Shown: in pieces, positions 19,708 through 28,800 of the stretch
Layout of the letters: every line of letters starts with the position of its first letter
Position numbering within the stretch: the stretch's first letter is position 1
Origin: Alphaproteobacteria bacterium MarineAlpha9_Bin1
Lineage (GTDB): Bacteria > Pseudomonadota > Alphaproteobacteria > TMED109
Reading direction: 5' to 3'
DNA: 50,659 nucleotides
Assembly (NCBI GenBank): GCA_002937675.1
Contig: PTKJ01000002.1
Location: forward strand, 1-50,659
The notes under the pieces: generated by a model
What the model was told of the DNA's origin: nothing
Databases searched by the model: none
Seen by the model: only the letters and a program-made list of their open reading frames with translations
Translations under genes and position numbers: made by a program

Positions 19708-21417
19708 ATGGTTAAAAAAATAAATAGAAAAACATATGCAGCAATGTATGGTCCGTCAGTTGGAGATAAGATTAGATTAGCAGATACAGAATTATATATT
19801 GAGATAGAATCAGATCATACAGTGTATGGGGAAGAAGTAAAATTTGGAGGAGGAAAAGTTATTCGTGATGGCATGGGTCAGAGTCAAATTAGTAATGCAA
19901 AAGGGGCAGTTGATACTGTTATTACAAATGCAATAATTTTAGATCACTGGGGAGTCATTAAAGCAGATGTAGGAATTATAAATGGTTATATTTCTAAAAT
20001 TGGAAAAGCTGGTAACCCAGATATCCAACCTAAAGTTGATATTATTATTGGTGCGGGAACTGAAGTTATAGCAGGAGAAGGAAAAATATTAACTGCTGGT
20101 GGAATAGATGCTCATATTCACTTCATTAGCCCACAACAGGTGGAAGAAGCTTTATATTCTGGGATTACGACTATGTTAGGTGGAGGAACAGGTCCTGCAG
20201 AAGGAACAAATGCCACTACATGTACACCAGGTCCTTGGCACATTTCTAAAATGCTCGAAGCAGCCGAAGGTTTCCCTGTGAATTTAGGATTTTTTGGGAA
20301 AGGAAATGCGTCGAATACAGAGTCTTTATTTGAGCAGGTAGAGGCGGGCGCTTGCGGTTTAAAACTTCATGAAGATTGGGGTACCACACCATCAGCAATC
20401 GATAAGTGTCTCTCAGTAGCGGATCAGCTAGATATACAAGTCACTATTCACACTGATACACTTAATGAATCTGGTTTTGTAGAGAATACCACTGATGCTT
20501 TTAAAGGTCGATGTATTCATGCTTTTCATACAGAGGGTGCTGGAGGAGGTCATGCTCCTGATATAATCCGTCTGGCAGGTGAAAAAAATGTTTTGCCATC
20601 TTCTACTAATCCAACAAGACCATATACAGTTAATACCATAGATGAACATTTAGATATGCTTATGGTTTGTCATCATCTTGATCCACGAATTCCTGAGGAT
20701 GTAGCTTTTGCAGAGAGTCGGATTAGATCCGAAACAATTGCAGCAGAAGATATTCTTCATGATATGGGAGCTTTTTCTATGATTGCTTCAGATAGTCAGG
20801 CTATGGGTAGAGTAGGAGAGGTTATTATACGTACTTGGCAAACGGCAGCCAAAATGAAAGTTCAAAGAGGTTATTTACCAGAAGATAAAGAAGGTAATGA
20901 TAACTTAAGGTGTAGAAGATATATTTCTAAATATACGATTAATCCAGCAATTACACATGGAATTTCACATGTGGTAGGTTCAGTTGAAATAAATAAATTA
21001 GCGGATCTTGTTTTGTGGGATCCTGCTTTTTTTGGGGTCAAGCCAGATAAAATAATCAAAGGCGGAGTAATAAATGGGTCGTTAATGGGTGATCCAAATG
21101 CATCAATTCCTACTCCTCAGCCTGTTCATTATAGGCCTATGTTTGGGCAATTTGGAAGATCACTAATTAATTCGTCCTTAACTTTTGTTTCAAAAATTTC
21201 TCTTGAAAAAGAAATTAAAGAAAAATTGAGTTTGAGCAGAAGAGTTGAACCTGTAAAGGAAACTCGTAATATTTCAAAATTAGATATGATACTTAATAAT
21301 TTAACACCAGATATTACTGTGGATCCAGAAACTTATGAAGTTAAAGCGGATGGTGAACTTTTAATTTGCGAGCCTGCAGCTACTCTTCCATTGTCACAAA
21401 GGTATTTCTTATTTTGA
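19708..21417 (+). CDS. ureC: Urease alpha subunit (catalytic)
   Basis: [13 protein letters not shown] (Ni ligands), [15 protein letters not shown] (carbamylated Lys), MVCHHLD flap Cys. Confidence 0.98.
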   Translation: MVKKINRKTYAAMYGPSVGDKIRLADTELYIEIESDHTVYGEEVKFGGGKVIRDGMGQSQISNAKGAVDTVITNAIILDHWGVIKADVGIINGYISKIGKAGNPDIQPKVDIIIGAGTEVIAGEGKILTAGGIDAHIHFISPQQVEEALYSGITTMLGGGTGPAEGTNATTCTPGPWHISKMLEAAEGFPVNLGFFGKGNASNTESLFEQVEAGACGLKLHEDWGTTPSAIDKCLSVADQLDIQVTIHTDTLNESGFVENTTDAFKGRCIHAFHTEGAGGGHAPDIIRLAGEKNVLPSSTNPTRPYTVNTIDEHLDMLMVCHHLDPRIPEDVAFAESRIRSETIAAEDILHDMGAFSMIASDSQAMGRVGEVIIRTWQTAAKMKVQRGYLPEDKEGNDNLRCRRYISKYTINPAITHGISHVVGSVEINKLADLVLWDPAFFGVKPDKIIKGGVINGSLMGDPNASIPTPQPVHYRPMFGQFGRSLINSSLTFVSKISLEKEIKEKLSLSRRVEPVKETRNISKLDMILNNLTPDITVDPETYEVKADGELLICEPAATLPLSQRYFLF

Positions 21418-21429
21418 AGGAGAGTAAAA

Positions 21430-21876
21430 ATATTACATATTAAATCTTGGTCTAAATCAGGCTTATGGCCTGAAGAAAAACTAAAATATCAAATCACCCT
21501 CATGTCTTCGGATCGCTTGTGCAGAAGAAAAAAACTAAAAGTTGATAGTGGGCAAGAAATTATGCTTTCATTGGATAAGGTTGTGGAATTTAGGGATAAT
21601 GACGGACTTGAACTTGAAAATGGAGATTGGGTTAGAATTAAATCAGCTAAAGAAGATGTTATAGATATTATAGCTAAAAATAATGAGCACCATTCATTAT
21701 TAGCGTGGCATTTAGGAAATCGCCATCTTGCAATTCAGGTAGTAAGTGAAAACATATTAAGAATACTGGCAGATCATGTTATAGCTAAAATGTTAGAAGG
21801 TTTAGAAGCTAAAATAGAATATAAAAAAGAGGTTTTTAACCCAGAATTTGGAGCTTATGGCTCCCATCATCATTGA
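21430..21876 (+). CDS. ureE: Urease accessory protein UreE; probable non-canonical (ATA) start
   Basis: UreE core (AWHLGNRHLAIQV, LRILADHVIAKMLEGL, C-terminal HHH). First ATG in frame is 21502, which would drop about 24 N-terminal residues; AAGGAG at 21417-21422 sits 7 nt before ATA 21430. Confidence 0.75.
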   Translation: MLHIKSWSKSGLWPEEKLKYQITLMSSDRLCRRKKLKVDSGQEIMLSLDKVVEFRDNDGLELENGDWVRIKSAKEDVIDIIAKNNEHHSLLAWHLGNRHLAIQVVSENILRILADHVIAKMLEGLEAKIEYKKEVFNPEFGAYGSHHH

Positions 21877-21883
21877 GAATAAA

Positions 21884-22594
21884 ATGAAACAATATCAGCA
21901 ATTTAAAGATAATAAAGTTCATAACGGTCTCTTTTCATTAATGACTTGGTTTTCACCTAGTTATCCAATAGGGTCTTTTGCTTATTCTCATGGTCTTGAA
22001 TATGCAGTTGAAGCTGGTATCGTAACTAATACAGGTGACCTTAAAAATTGGCTGTATGATTTTCTTCATTTTGGGACTTGTTATAATGACTCTATTTTTA
22101 TTTCTAATTCTTATGATGCTACAGAAAAAAATGATTTAATATTTTTTAATGAGGTAGCTGCGATGTCAAAAGCATTTAAATCATCAAGTGAAATTTCTTT
22201 GGAATCAGAACAGCAGGGTATATCCTTTTATCAAGTTACTTCTGTTACATTATCTTCTAAAAAATTTGAGTCATTAATTAATGGAATTAAAAAAAATATT
22301 TCTTATCCTGTAGTAGTGGGTTGTGCAGGATCTATAAAAACAATTAGAAAAATTGATTTAATAGATGCATATTTGCATTCTTTTATTTCAAATATTTTAT
22401 CTGCATCCTTAAGAATAATGCCATTAGGTCAGACCGAGGCGCAGTGTATACTTTCAAGTTTAGAAAAAGAGATTAATTTGATATCAATTAATGCATTATC
22501 TAAGACTATTAGTGATCTAGGTTCATCAGTTTTTATGGGTGATTGGGCTTCGGCAAATCATGAAGGTCAATACACAAGGTTATTTAGATCATGA
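21884..22594 (+). CDS. ureF: Urease accessory protein UreF
   Basis: [28 protein letters not shown]: UreF motif. ATG 21884 preferred to 21848. Confidence 0.93.
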   Translation: MKQYQQFKDNKVHNGLFSLMTWFSPSYPIGSFAYSHGLEYAVEAGIVTNTGDLKNWLYDFLHFGTCYNDSIFISNSYDATEKNDLIFFNEVAAMSKAFKSSSEISLESEQQGISFYQVTSVTLSSKKFESLINGIKKNISYPVVVGCAGSIKTIRKIDLIDAYLHSFISNILSASLRIMPLGQTEAQCILSSLEKEINLISINALSKTISDLGSSVFMGDWASANHEGQYTRLFRS

Positions 22595-23193
22595 CCTTGC
22601 CTATAAGAATAGGAATAGGAGGACCTGTTGGTTCTGGAAAAACTGCTCTTACAGTTTCTCTTTGCAAGAAGTTGTATCCTAAATATGACTTAGCAGTAAT
22701 AACGAATGATATATATACTCAAGAAGATGCACAATTTGTTGCTAAATCGGGGGTCTTACCCGATATGCGTATTCAAGGCGTTGAAACAGGAGGATGTCCA
22801 CATACAGCTATACGCGAAGATGCATCTGTGAATTTAGCTGCTGTATCTGATATGCAAAAGTTATTTCCCAAAATTGAAATTATTTTAATTGAATCAGGAG
22901 GAGATAATTTAGCAGCTACTTTTTCTCCTGAGTTAGCTGATCTAACTTTATATGTAATTGATGTTGCAGCTGGAGATAAAATTCCAAGGAAAGGTGGTCC
23001 AGGTATTACTCGATCAGATTTATTAATAATAAATAAAATTGATCTTGCGCCTATAGTAGGGGCTAGTTTAGAGGTTATGGAAAAAGATACATTGAGGATG
23101 AGAGGGAAAAAGCCTTTCATATTTAGTAATTTAAAAAGTGGTCAAGGATTAAATGAAATATCTGATTTTATAATAAATAATTCCGGCCTCTAA
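22591..23193 (+). CDS. ureG: Urease accessory GTPase UreG
   Basis: [48 protein letters not shown]. Confidence 0.97.
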   Translation: MTLPIRIGIGGPVGSGKTALTVSLCKKLYPKYDLAVITNDIYTQEDAQFVAKSGVLPDMRIQGVETGGCPHTAIREDASVNLAAVSDMQKLFPKIEIILIESGGDNLAATFSPELADLTLYVIDVAAGDKIPRKGGPGITRSDLLIINKIDLAPIVGASLEVMEKDTLRMRGKKPFIFSNLKSGQGLNEISDFIINNSGL

Positions 23194-23240
23194 AATTTAC
23201 TTAAAGTTTTATTTTATTCCAACTTGTGTTACGATTGTAT

Positions 23241-23561
23241 ATGAAAAGTTTATTTATTACATTAATTATATTTTTTAACATTTTGTTTTTAAATATAAAT
23301 TTTTCTTTTTCAAATGATGACATAGATTTGTATCGAGTGGCTTTGCCTTGTGCCGGTTGTCATAGTGTTAGCAAAGGGTCTAGCATTCCTTCTTTATGTG
23401 GCTTTGATGAAAAGTACATATATACGGCATTAGTAGATTATAAACTTGAAAAAAGAGATAATTATTTAATGCAAATTATAGCTAAAGGTTATACCGATAA
23501 GGAAATAAAAAAACTATCAAAGTATTTTTCTTCAATTTATCGTGAGAGGAATTGCAAATGA
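23241..23561 (+). CDS. Small monoheme c-type cytochrome, putative cytochrome subunit partner of the downstream flavoprotein
   Basis: Signal peptide then YRVALPCAGCHSVSKGSSIPSLCGF: single CxxCH. Stop overlaps next start (ATGA). Confidence 0.8.
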   Translation: MKSLFITLIIFFNILFLNINFSFSNDDIDLYRVALPCAGCHSVSKGSSIPSLCGFDEKYIYTALVDYKLEKRDNYLMQIIAKGYTDKEIKKLSKYFSSIYRERNCK

Positions 23562-24832
23562 ATAGACGTCTATTTTTGTCAAGATTCCTTTATTCAGCAG
23601 CATTTTCTGGATTATTACCTTTAACAAATATAGCGAATTTAAGTGCAAAATCTCCTGGAAGGGTAGTAGTAATTGGAGGGGGTTGGGGTGGATTAAGTGC
23701 TGCCAAGACAATCAAACTTTTAAGTCCTGAAGTAGAAGTAGTAATTATAGAAAAAGAAAAAGTATTTCGTTCGTGTCCCATATCTAATTGGGTTATTGGT
23801 CAAATTAAAACTATGGAGGATATAACGTTTAGTTATGAAACATTACAAAAACGATATGATATTAAATTTATTCACGATATAGCTTCTTATGTTGATATAG
23901 AGAAAAAGATAGTTAAAACCGAAGGTACTATCTTGAATTATGATAAATTAGTACTTTCTCCCGGTATTGAGCTTGACTATTCGTCAATAGAAAATTGGAG
24001 ACCAGATTATTCAGATATATTTCCCGCTGCTTGGAAAGCAGGAAGGGAGACCCAATTGTTAGCAAATAAAATTAAGAACATGCGCAACGGGGGAGTAGTC
24101 GCTGTTTCTATTCCTCTAAGCCCTTACAGGTGTCCTCCAGGTCCATATGAAAGAATTTCTTTAATAGCATCTTATATTAAAAATAATAAACCAGGGTCTA
24201 AGTTGATAGTTTTAGATGCAAATCAAAAGATAGTATCTAAAGGAAAATTATTTAAAAAAGCATGGGATAATATGTATAAAGACATTATCGAATACAGACC
24301 AGATTCAAAAGTAGTAAAAATAAATCCAAATGAGCATATATTAAGTACAGATTTTGATGATGTTAAGTGTGATGTTGCTAATCTAATTCCACCACAAAAA
24401 GCTCCTAAATTGTTACGAGAGACAGGTTTGATAAAAGAAAAAGAAATATGGGCTTCAGTAAATGCTTATGACTTTAGTTCTTCTATCGCGGAGGATGTAT
24501 TTATAGTTGGAGATTCTACCTCTCAAATTAGTGTAGGTAGGGTTCCAAAATCTGGATATGTTGCAAATTCTATGGGTAAGGTTTGTGGTTTAGCAATAGT
24601 GGCTGAACTATATGGAATTAAAAAATTTCCTCCTTCCATGATTAATACGTGCTTTAGTTTAGTTTCGTCAGAAGAAGGAATTTCAGTTAGTGCAGTTTAC
24701 CACTATGATGAAAAACTTAAAAAAATAGCTGTTGTTGAAGGGGCTTCAGGTGTATCTCCTGAAAGTTCTGATATTGTCAAAGATAATGCTTGGGATTGGG
24801 CTAAAGCTATTTGGGATGACATGTTAACTTAG
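23558..24832 (+). CDS. FCSD-type flavoprotein (sulfide dehydrogenase flavocytochrome c flavoprotein-like)
   Basis: RVVVIGGGWGGLSAAKTIK, FRSCPISNWVIGQ (FAD-Cys motif), YRCPPGPYERISLIA, CDVANLIPPQKA, GVSPESSDIVK. Confidence 0.85.
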   Translation: MNRRLFLSRFLYSAAFSGLLPLTNIANLSAKSPGRVVVIGGGWGGLSAAKTIKLLSPEVEVVIIEKEKVFRSCPISNWVIGQIKTMEDITFSYETLQKRYDIKFIHDIASYVDIEKKIVKTEGTILNYDKLVLSPGIELDYSSIENWRPDYSDIFPAAWKAGRETQLLANKIKNMRNGGVVAVSIPLSPYRCPPGPYERISLIASYIKNNKPGSKLIVLDANQKIVSKGKLFKKAWDNMYKDIIEYRPDSKVVKINPNEHILSTDFDDVKCDVANLIPPQKAPKLLRETGLIKEKEIWASVNAYDFSSSIAEDVFIVGDSTSQISVGRVPKSGYVANSMGKVCGLAIVAELYGIKKFPPSMINTCFSLVSSEEGISVSAVYHYDEKLKKIAVVEGASGVSPESSDIVKDNAWDWAKAIWDDMLT

Positions 24833-24863
24833 TGGTTGTTAACAAATAAAAAGGATGCACGGT

Positions 24864-25715
24864 ATGCCCGATAATACTGAATTACGAAGAAGACGAAGTT
24901 TTATTTTTTGCCCAGGAAATAAACCAGAAATGTTCAGCAAAGCACTAAAATCAGGGGCTGATATGGTTTGTGTTGACTTAGAAGATGCTATTGCACCTGA
25001 ACATAAAGACTTATCAAGAAGTCATACTCTTAAACTTTTTAATGAAGTTAAATCGCCCAAGGAAATTGAAACAATTGTTCGTGTAAACGAATTACAGAGC
25101 GATGATGGAAAAAAAGATATTAAAGAAATCTTAAATAATAATAATCTTCCTTCAGGATTGATGCTTCCAAAAATAAAAAGTCCTGAAGAAATAACTTTTT
25201 TAGAACAACAAATTTTAAGATCAAAAATAAGCATAAAGCTTCATATTATTATAGAAACAAATCAAGCTTTAGAATTAGTATGGGATATAGCTCAGACTAG
25301 TTCTTATGTGACCTCTTTGTTTTTTGGAGGAGTTGACATGAGTGCTGAATTGGGATGTAAAGGTGACTGGGATTCTCTTTTGTATGCCAGGTCCAGAGTT
25401 GTCCATGCTGCATCTGGGGCAGGAATAGAAGCTATCGATGTTCCTTTTTTAGATTTAAATGATATGGATGGCATGAAAAGAGAAGCGTTACTTTCCAAAA
25501 ACTTAGGTTTTTCAGGAAAGGGCACTATTCATCCTAAACAAATACCTATAATCAACAAATTATTCTCTCCTACTCTAGAGGAAATAAGCTATGCTAAAAA
25601 GGTTATCGATTCATTTGAGAAAGCAGATGGAGGATTGGTGGTAGTAGACGGTAAGTTAATAGAAAAACCAGTATTAAGGTCTATGACGAGGATTCTAGAA
25701 AATAAACAAAAATAA
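24864..25715 (+). CDS. HpcH/HpaI aldolase / CitE-like CoA-ester lyase
   Basis: RRRSFIFCPGNKPEMFSKALKSGADMVCVDLEDAIAPEHK; FGGVDMSAELG; GKGTIHPKQIPIIN. Confidence 0.9.
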   Translation: MPDNTELRRRRSFIFCPGNKPEMFSKALKSGADMVCVDLEDAIAPEHKDLSRSHTLKLFNEVKSPKEIETIVRVNELQSDDGKKDIKEILNNNNLPSGLMLPKIKSPEEITFLEQQILRSKISIKLHIIIETNQALELVWDIAQTSSYVTSLFFGGVDMSAELGCKGDWDSLLYARSRVVHAASGAGIEAIDVPFLDLNDMDGMKREALLSKNLGFSGKGTIHPKQIPIINKLFSPTLEEISYAKKVIDSFEKADGGLVVVDGKLIEKPVLRSMTRILENKQK

Positions 25716-25734
25716 GTTATCGTAACTTATTTTT
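25711..25734 (+). terminator. Putative terminator hairpin of the plus-strand CitE-like gene
   Basis: AATAAGTTA-TCG-TAACTTATT then TTT; overlaps the TAA stop. Confidence 0.55.
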
Positions 25735-25839
25735 CAAATTTTCCATTAAATCAATAGTAATAGCATTCATTTTTTGTGGTCTGTTAAGTGTTATTTCAGT
25801 TATCCTATTTTCTGTATTTAATATAATGTTTTCTTCCAT
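25717..25839 (-). pseudogene. Truncated enoyl-CoA hydratase (crotonase) N-terminal remnant, 40 aa
   Basis: Minus strand ATG..TAA translates to MEENIILNTENRITEITLNRPQKMNAITIDLMENLKNKLR*; the ITxITLNRPxKxNAxxxxLxxxL stretch is the crotonase N-terminal signature, ending after about 40 residues. Confidence 0.75.
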
Positions 25840-25860
25840 TATTGTTCCATATAACTATAT

Positions 25861-27426
25861 CTAACTGACTTGCTTATCATGCCCTTCCCAGAAAGGTTCT
25901 CGAAGCTTAGTTTTAAGAATTTTTCCTGCCCCGGACAAAGGCATGGGCTCATCTCTAAAAGAAACTGATTTAGGGCACTTAAATCCTGCGATTAAAGTTT
26001 TACTATGGGTAATTACATCTTCCTCAGTCATTTTAGATTCAGGTTGTTTTCTAACTATCGCATGAACAGTTTCTCCCCATTGCTCATCAGGAATACCTAT
26101 GACTGCACACTCTACAACTGCATCAAGTTGATAAATAGCATTCTCTACTTCTGCAGAATAAATATTTTCTCCTCCGGATATAATCATATCTTTTACTCTA
26201 TCAACAATATATACATATCCTTCTTCATCCATATATCCGCCATCACCAGTATGCAGCCAACCATCGCGTATTGTATTTATGGTTAACTCTTCTTGTCTCC
26301 AATATCCCATCATGATATTAGGACCTCTTGCTGTGATTTCACCAACCGTTCCTCTCGAAACTTCTTTAGAATTTTTATCAACAATTTTCAATTCCACTCC
26401 AGCCACAGGCTTACCAGTAGATTTAAATTTATATGCTAATGGACCTTCTAATACGTGACACTCAGGACCTGCTACGGTTAAAAGAGGAGCAGCTTCTGTG
26501 AGTCCATAGGCGTGGACAAACATGCATTTAGGAATCACTTCCATTGCTTTTAAAATAACAGATTCGGGCATAGGGGATGCACCATAACTTATTTGTCTTA
26601 AAGAAGATTGATCATATTTTGTAACTTCAGGATGATGGACGAGCATATTCACCATAGTAGGAACAAGAATAGTATCTGTTATTTTATACCCTTCCACACT
26701 TTTTAACACTCCATCTGGAGTGAATCCTGGAATAAAATAGTGTTCTCCAGACAATTGGGTGATAGTCAAAACTCCTGTTATATCTGCTATATGGAACATA
26801 GGAGCGGCATGCAACCATCTAAGAGTACTTTCAAATCTAAAGCTAGCCAATGTATTAAATGAATTAGAAACCAAATTGCTGTGGCTAAGCATCACTCCCT
26901 TGGATCTACCAGTAGTCCCTCCCGTATAAAATATTCCTGCAATGTCATCATATCCTCTAAGAGAATCTTCAATCGGTTCAGATGAATTAATGATTTCTTC
27001 ATAGCCTTCCATTTGTTCAGGAATATCTCCATCTGACATATATATGCATTTTTTAACACTTGGAATTTTTCCAGAACTAATTAGTTCTAAAGCTACTTCA
27101 GAAAAATTTTTATCTACGAATAGAATGGAGCTTTCGCTATCATTTAGCCAAAATTCTATTTCAGGAGGAGCCAATCTAGTGTTGATCGGAACAAATATTC
27201 CACCTGCCCATGGAGCAGCATATAAGGCTTCAAAATATCTATCACTGTTAAGTGAGAGTATTGCTGCTCTCTCCCCAGTTTTGAAACCAAGGGTCTTTAA
27301 AGCTCCCGCTAATTTGCTAATTCTATCTAATGACTGTTTCCAAGTGAAAGATCTTTCACCATCTTTAGTAGCTAAGCCATTTGATTTTACCTGAGCTGAT
27401 CTTTTAAGTGATTGAGTTATATACAA
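25861..27426 (-). CDS. AMP-forming acyl-CoA synthetase
   Basis: IFYTGGTTGRSKGVMLSH, AYGLTEAAPLLTVAGP, GWLHTGDGGYMDEEGYVYIVDRVKDMIISGGENIYSAEVE, GKILKTKLRE. Confidence 0.93.
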   Translation of the reverse strand: MYITQSLKRSAQVKSNGLATKDGERSFTWKQSLDRISKLAGALKTLGFKTGERAAILSLNSDRYFEALYAAPWAGGIFVPINTRLAPPEIEFWLNDSESSILFVDKNFSEVALELISSGKIPSVKKCIYMSDGDIPEQMEGYEEIINSSEPIEDSLRGYDDIAGIFYTGGTTGRSKGVMLSHSNLVSNSFNTLASFRFESTLRWLHAAPMFHIADITGVLTITQLSGEHYFIPGFTPDGVLKSVEGYKITDTILVPTMVNMLVHHPEVTKYDQSSLRQISYGASPMPESVILKAMEVIPKCMFVHAYGLTEAAPLLTVAGPECHVLEGPLAYKFKSTGKPVAGVELKIVDKNSKEVSRGTVGEITARGPNIMMGYWRQEELTINTIRDGWLHTGDGGYMDEEGYVYIVDRVKDMIISGGENIYSAEVENAIYQLDAVVECAVIGIPDEQWGETVHAIVRKQPESKMTEEDVITHSKTLIAGFKCPKSVSFRDEPMPLSGAGKILKTKLREPFWEGHDKQVS

Positions 27427-27480
27427 TTTTTATCTCCCATACTAAATAAAAAATGTAATAAAAATTATAAAAAATATAGT

Positions 27481-28707
27481 CTAAGATATAACATCTTTAC
27501 GTTTAAGTTGTCTAATTTTCATAGAAGAATAGCCAATTTCTGATAGTATTTGTTTGCTATGTTCTCCAAGTTTTGGGGCTCTTTTCGAAGGGACCCTTTT
27601 TACATCTTCAATATTTAAGGGTGGAGCAACTGTTTTAAGGTTTTTGTATCCTTGCTGTTGTATATTTAAAAACATATTATTTGCTTTTACGCTAGGATCT
27701 TTAATCGCTTCTTGAGTTGTTTGTATTTTTGAGAAAATGACTCCAGTTGGTGATAATTTTTTATTAACTTCTTTATAAGTAAGTTTTTTAAAAATTTTTT
27801 GTAATATATCTTTTAAACCTTCTCTGTTTTTCTGTCTTTTATCTTGAGTATTATATTTCTTGTCACTGTTTATCTTCTCTATTTTTAATGCTTTAATAAA
27901 TGGGAGCCAGTATTTGTTTTCGTCTGTGAGCATAATAAATAATATAGATTTATCTTTAAGATAGTATAAATTTCTCAATGCGCTCAGATTAGCCCAATGA
28001 AATGTATCTATTGGTTTGTGACCAGCTAATGCAGCTTGTACTAACATCGCATTAGCCCATATACCATTTGCAAATAAAGATGTTGATACCGTTGTACCCA
28101 TTCCAGTTTTTTCTCTATTAATAAGTGCTAATAAAATAGCAGAAAGCAAACTGAGACCTGTAGGATGATCACCTATTCCTGGAACTGGAAATGGGGGAAA
28201 TTCACCATTTATAGGCTTAGACCACTCCATTAAACCAGAACTAGCCCACCAAGCAGTTGCATCTAAAGCTGTGCTATTAGCTTGAGGTCCTGTTTCACCA
28301 TATCCTGAAAGTGAAGTATAAATAATTTTTGGATTTATTTTTCTAATAATTTTAGAAGTCAATCCTAACCTTTTTCTTGGTGACTTAGGGAGGTTGGTAA
28401 TGAAAACATCAGTATTTTTTAATAATTTTTTTAAAATAATCTGACCTTCATCAGTTTTTAAATCTACAGAAAGACTTCTTTTATTTCTATTTTCTAAAAG
28501 AAATGCCCAATCTAGTTTGCTTTCTGGCCATACTTGTCCTCCTATGCATGCATTTCTATAGCTGTCTCCTAAAGGCGATTCAATTTTTATAACCTCTGCT
28601 CCGTAATCCGACATAATAGCGCTTGTCAATGGAGCAGCTATAAAACTTGATACATCCAGCACTTTTATGTTTTTTAGTGGTAAATTTTCTTTTACTTTAT
28701 TTTTCAT
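27481..28707 (-). CDS. CaiB/BaiF family (type III) CoA-transferase
   Basis: LPLKNIKVLDVSSFIAAPLTSAIMSDYGAEVIKIESPLGDSYR; WAFLLENRNKRSLSVDLKTDEG. Confidence 0.93.
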   Translation of the reverse strand: MKNKVKENLPLKNIKVLDVSSFIAAPLTSAIMSDYGAEVIKIESPLGDSYRNACIGGQVWPESKLDWAFLLENRNKRSLSVDLKTDEGQIILKKLLKNTDVFITNLPKSPRKRLGLTSKIIRKINPKIIYTSLSGYGETGPQANSTALDATAWWASSGLMEWSKPINGEFPPFPVPGIGDHPTGLSLLSAILLALINREKTGMGTTVSTSLFANGIWANAMLVQAALAGHKPIDTFHWANLSALRNLYYLKDKSILFIMLTDENKYWLPFIKALKIEKINSDKKYNTQDKRQKNREGLKDILQKIFKKLTYKEVNKKLSPTGVIFSKIQTTQEAIKDPSVKANNMFLNIQQQGYKNLKTVAPPLNIEDVKRVPSKRAPKLGEHSKQILSEIGYSSMKIRQLKRKDVIS

Positions 28708-28800
28708 TTTCTTTAGTTTCTATCAAAGGTTTATTTAATAAAGAATTATGATAAAATTACAAATAATTTTTTTCTTATTCTTATATGTCTGAGATGTTTT

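Noticed and set aside
22773-23120. 115-aa minus-strand ORF
   Set aside because: Antisense to ureG; shadow ORF.
27044-27394. 116-aa plus-strand ORF
   Set aside because: Antisense to the acyl-CoA synthetase N-terminus; no independent support.
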